NCBI GenBank assembly: GCA_014382015.1
Contig: JACNKN010000081.1
Location: forward strand, 1-48,232
Direction of reading: 5' to 3'
DNA length: 48,232 nt
Source: Fidelibacterota bacterium
GTDB taxonomy: Bacteria; Fidelibacterota; Marinisomatia; Marinisomatales; TCS55
The stretch's first letter is position 1; the number at the start of each line of letters is the position of its first letter. Shown here piece after piece: positions 33,497 through 43,214 of the stretch. Position numbers and translations under genes: made by a program. Below the pieces are notes generated by a model, which did no database searches, was not told the origin of the DNA, and was given only the letters and a program-made list of their open reading frames with translations.

Positions 33497-34783
33497 ATGA
33501 TGAAATTGCGGGGATTCTTTTTTCTATTGCCCATTCTGGGCTTTTGTCAGGGATTGGTTGTATCTGAAGTCATCCATAAAGGTAACACCCTCACCAAAGA
33601 TTATATTATTGTCCGGGAGATTCAACATTCTGTAGGGATCCCCTTAGATAGTACGCTTGCCAAGGAAGATAAGAACCGTCTAATCAACCTTGGCATTTTT
33701 GCCGATGTAAAATGGCGGGCAATCCCATTGGAAAATATGACGGTTCGGCTGGAGTATGAAATTTTGGAAAATACCAAGTTTTATGGCGGGCGTTTTTTTG
33801 GGGGTCCTGCCCCCAGTTTTGATGAAGAAACAGGCTGGTCGTTTGGTGGTGGTGGGATGTTTAAAAATTTCCGTGGACGCAATGAACAACTGGGTGGCGG
33901 ATTTATGATTGGGGGACGAAATACATTTGGCATTTCCTACTTTAATCCTTGGATTACAGGCGACCATGTTTCATTTAATGCGGATATTGCCAAAGTATCT
34001 TTCCAACATCCATACTTAGAGAGCGAAGTTCAACTAACAACAATGGAAATGATGGTTGGACGATATTTTGGGTATGAACGAAAAGTATTCTTGGGTTTTG
34101 AGATTGAGGAAATGGGATTTTTAAGTGACTCATCTGAAGTGAATTACCAATATTTTGCACCTCAGGGATTTTTTCATTTTGATAAAAGGGATATTTATTC
34201 TCAACCGACAGAAGGTATTTTATTTAAACAAGGATTTGTCGGGCGGATTGACTTACAAGGAAAGATTCAAAATAATTTTATATGGTTTCAATCCTTTAGC
34301 ATTTATAAAAACTTAAGTAAAGCAAATAACGCCAAACCATTGGTATTGGCTTTTGGGATTAAAACACATATGAATTTTGGAATGAAAGACCAGAATTTTC
34401 TTGCAGTCATGGGTGAGTCCGGTTCAGTTCGAGGTTGGAATTATCCCAATCGGATGATTTATGATGATCCAAATCAATCGTACCGATTTGGGTTTCACAA
34501 TGTGAAAACTGCAATTGAATTACGGAAAGTAATTGTACCACGATTTCCTTTTGCAGATTTATATGAATTGGGTATCACCGTCGGCACCTTCATTGATATG
34601 GGGGTGACGACTCAAAATAACTTTAAAGATTTATTCCAAATGAAACCGATCCTGGGGACGGGGATTACACTCCTGTTACAAGTACCTTTTGTTAACATAC
34701 TCCGCTTGGATTATGGCTGGGGATTTTATAATGGCCAACAGGTGGATCGGGCTTTTCATTTATCCACTGAACATCAAATATAA
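33497..34783 (+). CDS. one-POTRA Omp85/BamA-like outer-membrane protein
   Basis: A 428-residue outer-membrane protein. Signal peptide about 1-18 (FFFLLPILGFCQG). One POTRA domain (about 20-95, VSEVIHKGNTLTKDYIIVREI...NLGIFADVKWR) and a 16-strand-type barrel (about 100-428). VRGW (in SGSVRGWNYPN) is the Omp85 barrel hallmark. BamA has five POTRA domains and TamA three, so this is a short member; such proteins may secrete or insert partners. Last gene of the cytochrome operon; the convergent plsY ends 4 bp away. Confidence 0.88.
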   Translation: MMKLRGFFFLLPILGFCQGLVVSEVIHKGNTLTKDYIIVREIQHSVGIPLDSTLAKEDKNRLINLGIFADVKWRAIPLENMTVRLEYEILENTKFYGGRFFGGPAPSFDEETGWSFGGGGMFKNFRGRNEQLGGGFMIGGRNTFGISYFNPWITGDHVSFNADIAKVSFQHPYLESEVQLTTMEMMVGRYFGYERKVFLGFEIEEMGFLSDSSEVNYQYFAPQGFFHFDKRDIYSQPTEGILFKQGFVGRIDLQGKIQNNFIWFQSFSIYKNLSKANNAKPLVLAFGIKTHMNFGMKDQNFLAVMGESGSVRGWNYPNRMIYDDPNQSYRFGFHNVKTAIELRKVIVPRFPFADLYELGITVGTFIDMGVTTQNNFKDLFQMKPILGTGITLLLQVPFVNILRLDYGWGFYNGQQVDRAFHLSTEHQI

Positions 34784-34787
34784 GTTT

Positions 34788-35456
34788 TTAATCTGAATCT
34801 TTTTTTCGAAAGATCATGGCTTTTTCAAATTGATTTTCCTCACCATTTCGTAATCGTTGAATATTGCTCCGGTGGGTATAGATAATAAACCACGGTATTA
34901 ACAAACTAAAAATAATGAGCGACAAGGGCGCCGGTTCTGTCCCTATAAATGGGGGCAAAATCACAATAAAAATTGGTAAAGAAACAGACGCAAAAATGGA
35001 TGCTACAGAAACATACCCTGTAAATATAATAGCCAGAATAGCGACGAACAGGCAGAATAAAAATGCAGAAGGAAAGAGAGCAAGTAGCATACCGCCCAGC
35101 GTACCTACACCTTTACCTCCTTTAAATCCAGCAAAAATAGTAAATGTATGGCCGAGTACAGCTGCAAAACCGCATAGAATTTGAACCACTCCCAGGTCAG
35201 GGATTATTTGCACATTAAAAAATGCGGACGCTAAAACAGCTGCTGGAAACCATCCTTTAAAACCATCCACAATGAGTACCGCCAGAGCCGGTTTCCAACC
35301 CAATACACGAAAGACATTTGTACCACCGGCATTCCCACTGCCATGTTCACGGATATCAATTCCCCGCGTTAGGCGGCCCATTATAATGCTGGTTGGGGTG
35401 GAGCCAACCAGGTAACTGGCGAATAATAGACCAACCAGAGATATGATTTCACTCAT
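34788..35456 (-). CDS. plsY: acyl-phosphate:glycerol-3-phosphate acyltransferase
   Basis: A 222-residue inner-membrane enzyme making lysophosphatidic acid from acyl-phosphate and glycerol-3-phosphate in phospholipid synthesis. Motifs: GSTPTSIIMGR, REHGSGNAGGTNVFRVLG (motif 1), GHTFTIFAGFKGGKGVGT (motif 2). Five or more hydrophobic segments. Length normal for the family. It is followed upstream on the same strand by the DUF502 gene, 7 bp away. Confidence 0.96.
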   Translation of the reverse strand: MSEIISLVGLLFASYLVGSTPTSIIMGRLTRGIDIREHGSGNAGGTNVFRVLGWKPALAVLIVDGFKGWFPAAVLASAFFNVQIIPDLGVVQILCGFAAVLGHTFTIFAGFKGGKGVGTLGGMLLALFPSAFLFCLFVAILAIIFTGYVSVASIFASVSLPIFIVILPPFIGTEPAPLSLIIFSLLIPWFIIYTHRSNIQRLRNGEENQFEKAMIFRKKDSD

Positions 35457-35463
35457 TTAAATA

Positions 35464-36066
35464 TTATGTTTTACTGGGCAATTTCCCGCTTAATGATCTT
35501 CCTGAATCAAGAATACCACCTGAAATAATTGCTTTTAATCCATCCTCAACTGAAATGTTAGGTTGAATTACATCTTTTTTCTGAACAATGATAAAAACGC
35601 CGGATGTTGGGTTGGGTGTGGTGGGTACAAACACATGATAAAATTCTTCCCCTAATTCATTTTGAGATTCATTGGTGACAAAACACATGGTCCAAAGTCC
35701 TATCCGTGGGTATTGTATAAAAATAACTTGTTGAAAAGATTTTACGGTAGAACCGGTAAAGGCAGAGGTAATCTGCTTAATGGTATTATAAATGGTATTC
35801 ACAATGGGCAGTTTTGCCAGAATTCGTTCACCCCAATTAAATAAGGTTTTCCCTAAAACATTTGTCACCAATAATCCAAGGACAAAAATAATAACCAGAG
35901 TCAGTATAATCCCCAACCCTGGAATTTCAACACCGATTTGTTTTAGTAGTGGGGCTGCAAATCCATCAAGGAATGAAAAAAGAAATTTGAGAATCCAAAA
36001 AGTAACCGCAATAGGTACAATAGCCAGAAGACCAGCAAAAATCCGCCGTTTGATTGATTGCCACAT
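35464..36066 (-). CDS. DUF502 membrane protein
   Basis: A 200-residue inner-membrane protein with two N-terminal hydrophobic helices (about 9-35 and 47-75) and a soluble domain. Family marks: RRIFAGLLAIVPIAVTFWIL, PGLGIILTLVIIFVLGLLVTN and PTTPNPTSGVFIIVQ. The DUF502 family has no established function. It precedes plsY in the same operon. Confidence 0.92.
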   Translation of the reverse strand: MWQSIKRRIFAGLLAIVPIAVTFWILKFLFSFLDGFAAPLLKQIGVEIPGLGIILTLVIIFVLGLLVTNVLGKTLFNWGERILAKLPIVNTIYNTIKQITSAFTGSTVKSFQQVIFIQYPRIGLWTMCFVTNESQNELGEEFYHVFVPTTPNPTSGVFIIVQKKDVIQPNISVEDGLKAIISGGILDSGRSLSGKLPSKT

Positions 36067-36107
36067 AATGATTTAAATCCGTTTTATTAAAAAAATAAGA
36101 ATGAAAT

Positions 36108-36602
36108 TTACAGGGCACCTTCCAGGTTCAGAAGGTAATTTTTCATTTTCAACCCTCCGCCATACCCACCTAACCCTCCGCCAGAGGATAAAACACGATG
36201 GCAGGGAATCAAAATGGGGAGTGGGTTATTTGCATTTGCCGATCCCGCAGCCCTGACTGCTTTGGGATTTCCCGCACTTTTAGCAATATTTTTATAAGAT
36301 TGTGTTTTTCCATAAGGGATACCTTTCACAGCCAAGAGTGCCTTATAATGAAAAGGGGGCATCCTCAAGTCTAAACCGAGATCAAAGGATTGGCGTTTTC
36401 CTGAAAAATATTCATTAATTTGTTGAACAGCATGGGAAAGTACTTTATCATTCCTGACAATTATTTTTTTGGGAAATTTCTTTCTAATGATCGATTCAGA
36501 ATTCGGGATTTCATATTCAAAAAGGATATGGGTCAATCCTATATTTGATTGAGCAAGGAGTAACTTTCCGATGGGTGAATCCATTATGGTCGTTTGAATC
36601 AT
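36108..36602 (-). CDS. ogt: methylated-DNA--[protein]-cysteine S-methyltransferase
   Basis: A 164-residue suicide repair protein that transfers the methyl group from O6-methylguanine (and O4-methylthymine) to its own cysteine. The active-site motif IPCHRV (Cys about 134) and the RAAGSANANNP turn are clear; the N-terminal TTIMDSPIGKLLLAQS is the family start. The ATG at 36602 is chosen because the extra 21 residues from 36665 match nothing in the family. It is on the minus strand, divergent from the ABC transporter. Confidence 0.95.
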   Translation of the reverse strand: MIQTTIMDSPIGKLLLAQSNIGLTHILFEYEIPNSESIIRKKFPKKIIVRNDKVLSHAVQQINEYFSGKRQSFDLGLDLRMPPFHYKALLAVKGIPYGKTQSYKNIAKSAGNPKAVRAAGSANANNPLPILIPCHRVLSSGGGLGGYGGGLKMKNYLLNLEGAL

Positions 36603-36733
36603 GTAGGAATTTACAGCAAAAATTGGGCATGATTCTTCAAGAACTGATAGATAAACCTTGTACAAATCATAATTTAATTTGGTTTAATTTTCCTCAATAA
36701 TTTTATGATAAATTTATTATTTAAAGGAGATGT

Positions 36734-37504
36734 ATGATTCAGGTCCAAAATTTAACAAAAGATTTTTCGCTCAACAAAAAACAGCGGAGAGAACTGGGGA
36801 ATGAATATAAAGACTCTAAAACACTTCGAGCTGTGGATGATATCAGTTTTGAATGTGAACCGGGAAAGATATTTGGTTTATTGGGACCCAATGGTGCGGG
36901 AAAAACCACTACTCTCCGAATGATTGCCACCATGCTTAAACCAACCTCGGGAACCATTTCAGTATTAAATTATGATTCAGTTTCTCAAGGGCAGAAAGTT
37001 CGGGAGCAGATTGGTTTCATGACAGGGCAAACTGCCTTATACGATCGTCTGACACCTGCTGAAATGGTTAGATATATAGCCGACCTCCATGGAATGGAAA
37101 AAGTCACATTTCAAAAACGTAAAAATCATTTATTTGATATATTGGATATGCACGATTTCGCTGACCGCCGAATCGCCCGCCTGAGTTCTGGCATGAAACA
37201 GAAAACGTCTATTGCACGAACCATCATTCACGATCCACCTATTATGATTTTTGATGAACCCACTTCCGGTTTGGATGTGATGACATCGAGAGCAATTATG
37301 GATTTGATTCGTTCATGCAAGGATGATGGAAAAACTGTCATTTTTTCAACCCATCGCATGGGAGAAGTGAATCAAATCTGCGACAATATAGCCATCATAT
37401 ATAAAGGAAAACTCTTTTTCAACGATACATTGGACCATTTTAAGGCGGAAATGACACAGCCGACTTTTGAAGATGAATTTATTTACCGAGTGGGGGATGC
37501 CTAA
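36734..37504 (+). CDS. ABC transporter ATPase (NatA-like)
   Basis: A 256-residue nucleotide-binding subunit. Walker A GPNGAGKTT (51-59), signature LSSGMKQK (about 155), Walker B MIFDEPTSGLD (about 176) and the H-loop FSTHRM. Sequence style matches NatA, which with NatB extrudes sodium, or related antibiotic/lipid exporters. A good ribosome site AAAGGAG precedes the ATG. The permease follows directly. Confidence 0.94.
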   Translation: MIQVQNLTKDFSLNKKQRRELGNEYKDSKTLRAVDDISFECEPGKIFGLLGPNGAGKTTTLRMIATMLKPTSGTISVLNYDSVSQGQKVREQIGFMTGQTALYDRLTPAEMVRYIADLHGMEKVTFQKRKNHLFDILDMHDFADRRIARLSSGMKQKTSIARTIIHDPPIMIFDEPTSGLDVMTSRAIMDLIRSCKDDGKTVIFSTHRMGEVNQICDNIAIIYKGKLFFNDTLDHFKAEMTQPTFEDEFIYRVGDA

Positions 37505-37505
37505 G

Positions 37506-38696
37506 ATGAAATTTCTGACTATAGCTAAAAAAGAAATTATTGATATTACCCGGGATCGTCGGACAATTATGATGATGATCGTTGTGCCTCTTCTCCTCGT
37601 TCCAGTTCTCATGGGTACCGTTTTTAAAATCACCATGTCCCAAGCAGAAAAAGCATCTGAAAAACAACTGAAAGTTCGATTTATAGGGCAGCAATATGCA
37701 CCGAATCTCTATAGTGCATTTATGAATATGGAAAAAACAATCATGTTGGATCAAATTCCGGCTGATAGTATCCCAACCTACATTCAGGAAGAATACCTGG
37801 ATGCAGCAATTTATATAGATTCAGATTATCAATCTGAGATTGACAAAGATGGGCAGGCAAAAATTACAATTAAGTATAAAGGTACAGATTCATTTGGTAT
37901 TACCAAAGATCGAATAAGAAGTGTGCTGAAAGAGTCTGAAATTGAAATCATATCACAACGAATGGATCGCTTGCACCTTAAACCTGAAATTGTGAAAGCA
38001 TATAATGTCACATTTGAAGATGTGGCTTCTGATCAGGAAAAGCTGGGTAAATTTGCCGGTGGCTGGTTACCATATATTTTCATTATTTTTGGATTTATGG
38101 GAGCCATGTATCCCGCCCTGGATTTAGGTGCGGGAGAAAAGGAAAGAGGCACATTAGAAACAATTTTGTCTTCCCCTGCGACTCGGTTGGATATTGTTTT
38201 AGGTAAATTTTTGGTGGTTATGTTAGCCGCATTTTTAACAGCATTTATTGCTTTAGGCGGGATGGCTGTGGGGATTCAGCGTATTCCGGATATTCCACCA
38301 GAAATACTCACCGTTATTAATGATGTACTTAGCTTTAGAACGATTGGATTAATGATGACATTAGTCCTCCCAGTTGCGGCTTTTTTCAGCGCCCTGTTAC
38401 TGGGTCTTTCCATCTATGCAAAATCATTTAAAGAAGCTCAAAGTATTGTGGCACCTTTAAATATTGTCATCATTTTTCCAGCTATAATTGGCACGTTGCC
38501 TGGGATGGAACTCAATGGTATGACTGCCCTCATTCCCATATTGAATGTCTCTTTGGCATCTAAAGACATCATTGCAGGTGTGATTAATCCAGTTTATATG
38601 GGAGAAGTCTATATTTCATTATTTGGATTTGCAGGATTGGCGATTTTTTGGTGTGTGAAAATGTTTAACAGGGAAAAGACTATTTTTAGAAGCTAA
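37506..38696 (+). CDS. ABC-2 type permease (NatB-like)
   Basis: A 396-residue inner-membrane permease. One N-terminal helix (about 23-40), a large extracytoplasmic domain (about 45-190), then five to six helices with FMGAMYPALDLGAGEKERGTLETIL, the ABC-2/NatB hallmark. ATG 37506 lies one base after the ATPase stop; 37497 is an alternative. Exported substrate unknown: Na+ is one possibility for NatAB pairs. Confidence 0.93.
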   Translation: MKFLTIAKKEIIDITRDRRTIMMMIVVPLLLVPVLMGTVFKITMSQAEKASEKQLKVRFIGQQYAPNLYSAFMNMEKTIMLDQIPADSIPTYIQEEYLDAAIYIDSDYQSEIDKDGQAKITIKYKGTDSFGITKDRIRSVLKESEIEIISQRMDRLHLKPEIVKAYNVTFEDVASDQEKLGKFAGGWLPYIFIIFGFMGAMYPALDLGAGEKERGTLETILSSPATRLDIVLGKFLVVMLAAFLTAFIALGGMAVGIQRIPDIPPEILTVINDVLSFRTIGLMMTLVLPVAAFFSALLLGLSIYAKSFKEAQSIVAPLNIVIIFPAIIGTLPGMELNGMTALIPILNVSLASKDIIAGVINPVYMGEVYISLFGFAGLAIFWCVKMFNREKTIFRS

Positions 38697-38822
38697 CCTT
38701 ACATTTATAGTGTAATTAATTTGAAAAAAATGGCTATGTTCCATAAATCTACTGAATTAGTCATGATAAATACCCACCAAGATATTCAACACCTACGGCG
38801 TTATTTTCCTTTTCTTATTCTT

Positions 38823-38928
38823 TTCTATAAACATTAGACTCCTCTGGAGTCCGCTACAATTAATGAATCCCGTCTGCCCTGTAATGAATTTACGAATGTA
38901 TCGGGGTAGGGATTATATGTTTATAGAA
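38823..38928. mobile_element. MITE-like element with 12-bp terminal inverted repeats
   Basis: In the gap 38697-39019 no gene is seen. TTCTATAAACAT (38823-38834) and ATGTTTATAGAA (38917-38928) form perfect 12-bp inverted repeats. Within lie GACTCC-TCT-GGAGTC (38837-38851) and AATCCC/GGGATT arms (38866-38871, 38909-38914). The 106-bp size and nested hairpins suggest a miniature inverted-repeat element related to the short hairpins at 3818-3880. Confidence 0.5.
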
Positions 38929-38935
38929 TACGATT

Positions 38936-38960
38936 TAAAAAAAGAACCCCATCGGGGTTC
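38936..38960 (-). terminator. intrinsic terminator of secDF
   Basis: GAACCCC-GAT-GGGGTTC on the minus strand (38954-38960 with 38944-38950), followed by seven T; 60 bp downstream of the secF stop. Confidence 0.8.
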
Positions 38961-39019
38961 AACAAAATGGTATAAACAGTATTCAAAACAGTTCATTGTT
39001 AGAACATAGCCAATAAAAT

Positions 39020-39949
39020 TTATTTAGAAGCAGTTTCGTGAAGGTGAACCACAATGGGGCTGGCAACATAAATCGATGAATACGTTCCAACAATTACGCC
39101 AATAATCATAGCCAATGCAAAATTATGAATCACTTCACCACCAAATAACCATAAAACCAAAACAACAAAAAATGTTGTGAGGGATGTAATAATCGTCCGG
39201 GAAAGGGAATTATTTATGCTGTGATTCACAACTGTATGATAGGCTTCCCGTTTAGAAGCTTTTACATTTTCACGAATACGATCGAAAATAACAATGGTAT
39301 CATTCAGAGAATAACCCACAATGGTTAGAAAAGCTGCAATGATGGGAAGGCTGATTTCAAATCCAAGCAAAGAAAACATGCCTAAAGTGATTATAACATC
39401 ATGGGAAAGAGCCGCAATGGCACCCAATGCAAACCGAAATTCAAACCGAATAGAAATGTACAAAAGGATTAACCCCAGGGCAGATATAATTGCCATAACA
39501 GCTTTTCCGCTTAACTCCGCACCGATTTTTGGGCTAACCGTTCCCTTTCCCAAAATAAAATCTGTTTTACTTTCGGGGACTTTATCAGGGAATGCTTTAT
39601 AAAGATGATCAACAATTTTTTGCGCAAAGTTTTCGGGTGCATTCTCAATATGCGGCACACGAATTAATACGGCATCTGTGCCACCAAAATGCTTTATTTC
39701 CTCCCGGCTGAAATCGAAAGATTGTCCATCGATATTCACATCTCCCAAGGCTGTGCGTACGGCTGTTACATCCATGGCTTCTGTATATTGAACAGAGACT
39801 AATGTACCACCTTTAAAGTCGATACTCAGTTTGGGCCCACCATTGATTACAAGGGATATGACGCCTGCAAGAATGAGGAATGCAGAAAGGATTGAAGCCA
39901 GTTTTCGCTGACTCATAAAATCGATATTGGTTTCTTTTATAATTCTCAT
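39020..39949 (-). CDS. secF: protein translocase subunit SecF
   Basis: A 309-residue inner-membrane protein that, with SecD, uses the proton gradient to pull proteins through SecYEG. Six helices, GGPKLSIDFKGGTL near the start, and the D-x6-R type block YSLNDTIVIFDRIRENV with the conserved Asp and Arg of the RND-like core. Length typical. Start overlaps the secD stop by 4 bp. Confidence 0.96.
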   Translation of the reverse strand: MRIIKETNIDFMSQRKLASILSAFLILAGVISLVINGGPKLSIDFKGGTLVSVQYTEAMDVTAVRTALGDVNIDGQSFDFSREEIKHFGGTDAVLIRVPHIENAPENFAQKIVDHLYKAFPDKVPESKTDFILGKGTVSPKIGAELSGKAVMAIISALGLILLYISIRFEFRFALGAIAALSHDVIITLGMFSLLGFEISLPIIAAFLTIVGYSLNDTIVIFDRIRENVKASKREAYHTVVNHSINNSLSRTIITSLTTFFVVLVLWLFGGEVIHNFALAMIIGVIVGTYSSIYVASPIVVHLHETASK

Positions 39950-41847
39950 ATGCTCAATTTGGTAAAGCCTTTACGGCTGGTAAACGAATTAAAAATAGTA
40001 CGAGTGACAAAAATCGAGGTAAACATGGACACCAGGATTCCCCAGAAAAGGACGGTAGCAAATCCTTTGATTGGCCCCGTTCCAAACTGCCATAGAACCA
40101 ATGCGGCGATAACGGTTGTCATATTTGCATCAATAATAGTCGTGAGTGCCCGGTCATAGCCACTATTCACGGCAGCTTTTGGCGTCTTGCCCTTTCGAAG
40201 TTCTTCTCGGATTCGCTCAAAAATAATTACATTGGCGTCAATGGACATGCCAACAGTCAAAATAAGTCCTGCAATACCCGGGAGGGTTAAGGTTGCCTGG
40301 AGAGAGGCCAATACAGCCAAAACGAGAACAATATTCCAAATGAGAGCAAAGTCTGCAATGAGCCCGGAAAACCGATAATAAATCAGCATGAATATTAAGA
40401 CGAGTCCCAAACCGATAATGACAGACAATGTACCGCTGCGAACTGAATCAGCACCTAAAGAAGGACCAATAACCCGTTCTTCAATAATGTCCACCGGAGC
40501 CGGTAATGCCCCTGCCCGTAATACAATGGCAATATCTTTTGCTTCATTAATATCTGCGAATCCTTCAATTAGCGTTCCGCCTCCAGAAATCTTTTCTTTG
40601 ATATTGGGTGCCATGTGCACTTTTTTATCCAATACCAGTGCGACCTGGCGACCCACATTAGACCCGGTGACGATGGACCATTTTCGAGCACCGTCCGAAT
40701 TCATGGATAAATTGACAATGGGTTGCCCCGCAGATGTGGATCCCTGGGGACCTAAATTTGCTTTCGCTTCTTCTACAACACCGCCTGTTAGTTCTGCTTC
40801 ATCTTCCACCAGGTATAGGCTATACATTGTTTCCAATGTGCCATCTACCAGTGGGTATTCTTCTGCTTTATGACTGAATAGAAATATGCCCCCCACTGCG
40901 GCGAGTTTTTCCTGAACTTCTGGTTGTTCTAAAATCTTTTTAACAGCATATACATTTTTTTCTGGGACACCAATTGTTTGCCCTAAATTTCTAAGCATGG
41001 CAGAAAATGGCCGCTCAGCAAAAATATTTTCATCTACAACGGCTGAATCAGAATGGGTTTCAGTATCATCTGTCTCGCCAAATAATTCACTGACGGATAC
41101 AGTCTCATCATCACTGTCTTTAGACGAAATAGTTTCTTCAGCCACTTCAGATTTTGTGATGGCGGCAATAGATTCATCCCCTTTAATCGCTTGATCAATC
41201 CTGACCATTAACTGGTTTGTTGTATTAATATCCTTAACGATAAAGAATTCAAGCAGTGCGGTACTTTCTAAAAGGGCTCGGGCTCTTTCTGAATCCTGAA
41301 TACCTGCCAGTTCAACGATAATTCTCTGGGTTCCCTGTTTTTGAATGGTCGGTTCTGCCACACCAAATTGATCCACCCGATTGACGAGAATTTCTAAAAC
41401 GCGATTGATCGCATCTTCAGCTTCCTCCCCCAATGCAGCGAGGATATCACTATTGCTGGATCCATAATCATAGTAATAGCGGGAAAGCTTAAGGTTATTT
41501 TGATTGGATGTATTTGTAAAAAGGGTGAAAAAATCTGCTTCAGGCGTTTGAGAGAGTTTATCTCGAACTGTCGCAATAGATCGTAAGAATTTACTATCCT
41601 TATTTTCAGCCAGATTGTCTAACAGGGTGGGTAGATCGACTTCGAGTACAATATACATTCCCCCCTTTAAATCGAGTCCCTGTTTAATGGTCCGGGATTC
41701 GATTTGATCCAGTTTTCCTTCTTCACGAAGTGTTTCTTTTTCAGCATCGGATAATCCCTGATATTGGATCGTAGGCCAGATGGCCCACATGGCCCACAAG
41801 AGGACAAGACCAATCATTAAAAATCTTGGTGTCAGTTTACTTTTCAT
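39946..41847 (-). CDS. secD: protein translocase subunit SecD
   Basis: A 633-residue inner-membrane protein. Helix 1 (about 9-28), the large periplasmic P1 domain (about 55-450), then five helices. GLDLKGGMYIVLEVD, LTLPGIAGLILTVGMSIDANVIIFERIREELRKGK and VNSGYDRALTTIIDAN are all conserved. An acidic, low-complexity stretch (about 240-275, rich in Asp/Glu/Ser) inserted in the P1 domain makes it longer than the E. coli protein. Partner secF follows. Confidence 0.96.
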   Translation of the reverse strand: MKSKLTPRFLMIGLVLLWAMWAIWPTIQYQGLSDAEKETLREEGKLDQIESRTIKQGLDLKGGMYIVLEVDLPTLLDNLAENKDSKFLRSIATVRDKLSQTPEADFFTLFTNTSNQNNLKLSRYYYDYGSSNSDILAALGEEAEDAINRVLEILVNRVDQFGVAEPTIQKQGTQRIIVELAGIQDSERARALLESTALLEFFIVKDINTTNQLMVRIDQAIKGDESIAAITKSEVAEETISSKDSDDETVSVSELFGETDDTETHSDSAVVDENIFAERPFSAMLRNLGQTIGVPEKNVYAVKKILEQPEVQEKLAAVGGIFLFSHKAEEYPLVDGTLETMYSLYLVEDEAELTGGVVEEAKANLGPQGSTSAGQPIVNLSMNSDGARKWSIVTGSNVGRQVALVLDKKVHMAPNIKEKISGGGTLIEGFADINEAKDIAIVLRAGALPAPVDIIEERVIGPSLGADSVRSGTLSVIIGLGLVLIFMLIYYRFSGLIADFALIWNIVLVLAVLASLQATLTLPGIAGLILTVGMSIDANVIIFERIREELRKGKTPKAAVNSGYDRALTTIIDANMTTVIAALVLWQFGTGPIKGFATVLFWGILVSMFTSIFVTRTIFNSFTSRKGFTKLSI

Positions 41848-41950
41848 TGAATTTTATAATTATAGGGTTAAAAAAGCCGGGGAATATACCTTTCCAGCCA
41901 ACTGGTGAGCAATAAATAACCGATTATTATTAAAATATTTTAGGATGAAT

Positions 41951-43138
41951 TTAGGTAAGAACACCCAATTCTTTTCCAACTTGAGTGAATACTTCCACGG
42001 CTCGATTCAAATGTTTTTTATTCATCCCTGCAGATATTTGAACTCGAATCCGCGCTTCGCCTTTCGGAACAACGGGGAAGAAAAATCCAGTCACGTAAAT
42101 GCCTTTATCCAATAATGCGGATGCCATCTTTTGTGCTAAGACTGCATCATAAAGCATAATGGGCACAATTGGGTGAACGCCCGGTTTTAAATCGAATCCT
42201 GCTTCAGTCATTTTTTGCCGAAAGAAAGATGTGTTTTCTTCCAACTTGTCTCGGAGTTCGGTAGATGCAGATAATAATTCAAATGCTTTAATGCTTGTTG
42301 CCACAATTGAGGGTGCAACTGTATTAGAAAATAAATAGGGACGAGATCGTTGGCGAAGTAAATCAATAATTTCTTTTTTCCCGGAAGTGAACCCACCGGA
42401 AGCGCCACCCAATGCCTTTCCTAATGTGGAAGTGAAAATATCGATTTTATCCATAACACCACGATATTCTGCGGAACCACGACCGGTTTTCCCCACAAAC
42501 CCCGTGGCGTGTGAATCATCCACCATCACCATTGCATCGTACTTTTCTGCCAGTTTTACAATTTCATCCAACTGGGCGATAAATCCATCCATAGAAAAAA
42601 CACCATCGGTGGCAATGATTCGAATGTGCAAATCTTTGGCTTCTTTGAGTTTGGTTTCCAAATCCGCCATATCATTATTATCATAGCGAAATCGTTTTGC
42701 TTTGCAAAGGCGAATTCCATCAATTATGGATGCATGGTTGAGCGCATCAGAAATAATCCCATCTTCCGGTCCAAGCAATGTTTCAAATAGGCCGCCGTTT
42801 GCATCAAAACAACTCGTATATAGAATGGTGTCATCCGTACCAAAAAATTGAGAAATACTTGATTCTAATTGTTTATGGATATCCTGTGTGCCGCAAATAA
42901 ACCGGACCGATGCCATGCCGAATCCGTAATCGTCCAATGCTCTTTTGGCAGCGGCAATTAAATCGGGGTGATTGGCCAATCCCAAATAATTATTGGCGCA
43001 AAAATTAAGGACATCACCCCCTTCTTGGGTGGAAATATCAACGCCTTGGGGCGTTATAATTGTCCGTTCTTTTTTATAAAGACCTTCAGATTCTATTTGG
43101 GAAAGAATTTCCGTATAATATTTTTTTGCTTTATTCAT
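41951..43138 (-). CDS. kbl: glycine C-acetyltransferase (2-amino-3-ketobutyrate CoA ligase)
   Basis: A 395-residue PLP enzyme. Splits 2-amino-3-ketobutyrate with CoA into glycine and acetyl-CoA, the second step of threonine breakdown. The alpha-oxoamine-synthase marks are [20 protein letters not shown] (PLP-contact) and [14 protein letters not shown] with the Schiff-base lysine. Length typical. It lies 76 bp after tdh on the same strand, the usual tdh-kbl pair. Confidence 0.96.
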   Translation of the reverse strand: MNKAKKYYTEILSQIESEGLYKKERTIITPQGVDISTQEGGDVLNFCANNYLGLANHPDLIAAAKRALDDYGFGMASVRFICGTQDIHKQLESSISQFFGTDDTILYTSCFDANGGLFETLLGPEDGIISDALNHASIIDGIRLCKAKRFRYDNNDMADLETKLKEAKDLHIRIIATDGVFSMDGFIAQLDEIVKLAEKYDAMVMVDDSHATGFVGKTGRGSAEYRGVMDKIDIFTSTLGKALGGASGGFTSGKKEIIDLLRQRSRPYLFSNTVAPSIVATSIKAFELLSASTELRDKLEENTSFFRQKMTEAGFDLKPGVHPIVPIMLYDAVLAQKMASALLDKGIYVTGFFFPVVPKGEARIRVQISAGMNKKHLNRAVEVFTQVGKELGVLT

Positions 43139-43214
43139 TTTTTATTAACACAAAGCAGAAGAGATTATGAAAAAACTCTGGCAATCTCATTAGCATCTTT
43201 GCGTTGCACTCTCT

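Noticed and set aside
43139..43214. Short inverted similarity (ACAAAGCAG / CTTTGCGTT) between kbl and tdh
   Set aside because: Pairing is poor and the segment is only 76 bp; no convincing terminator or repeat.
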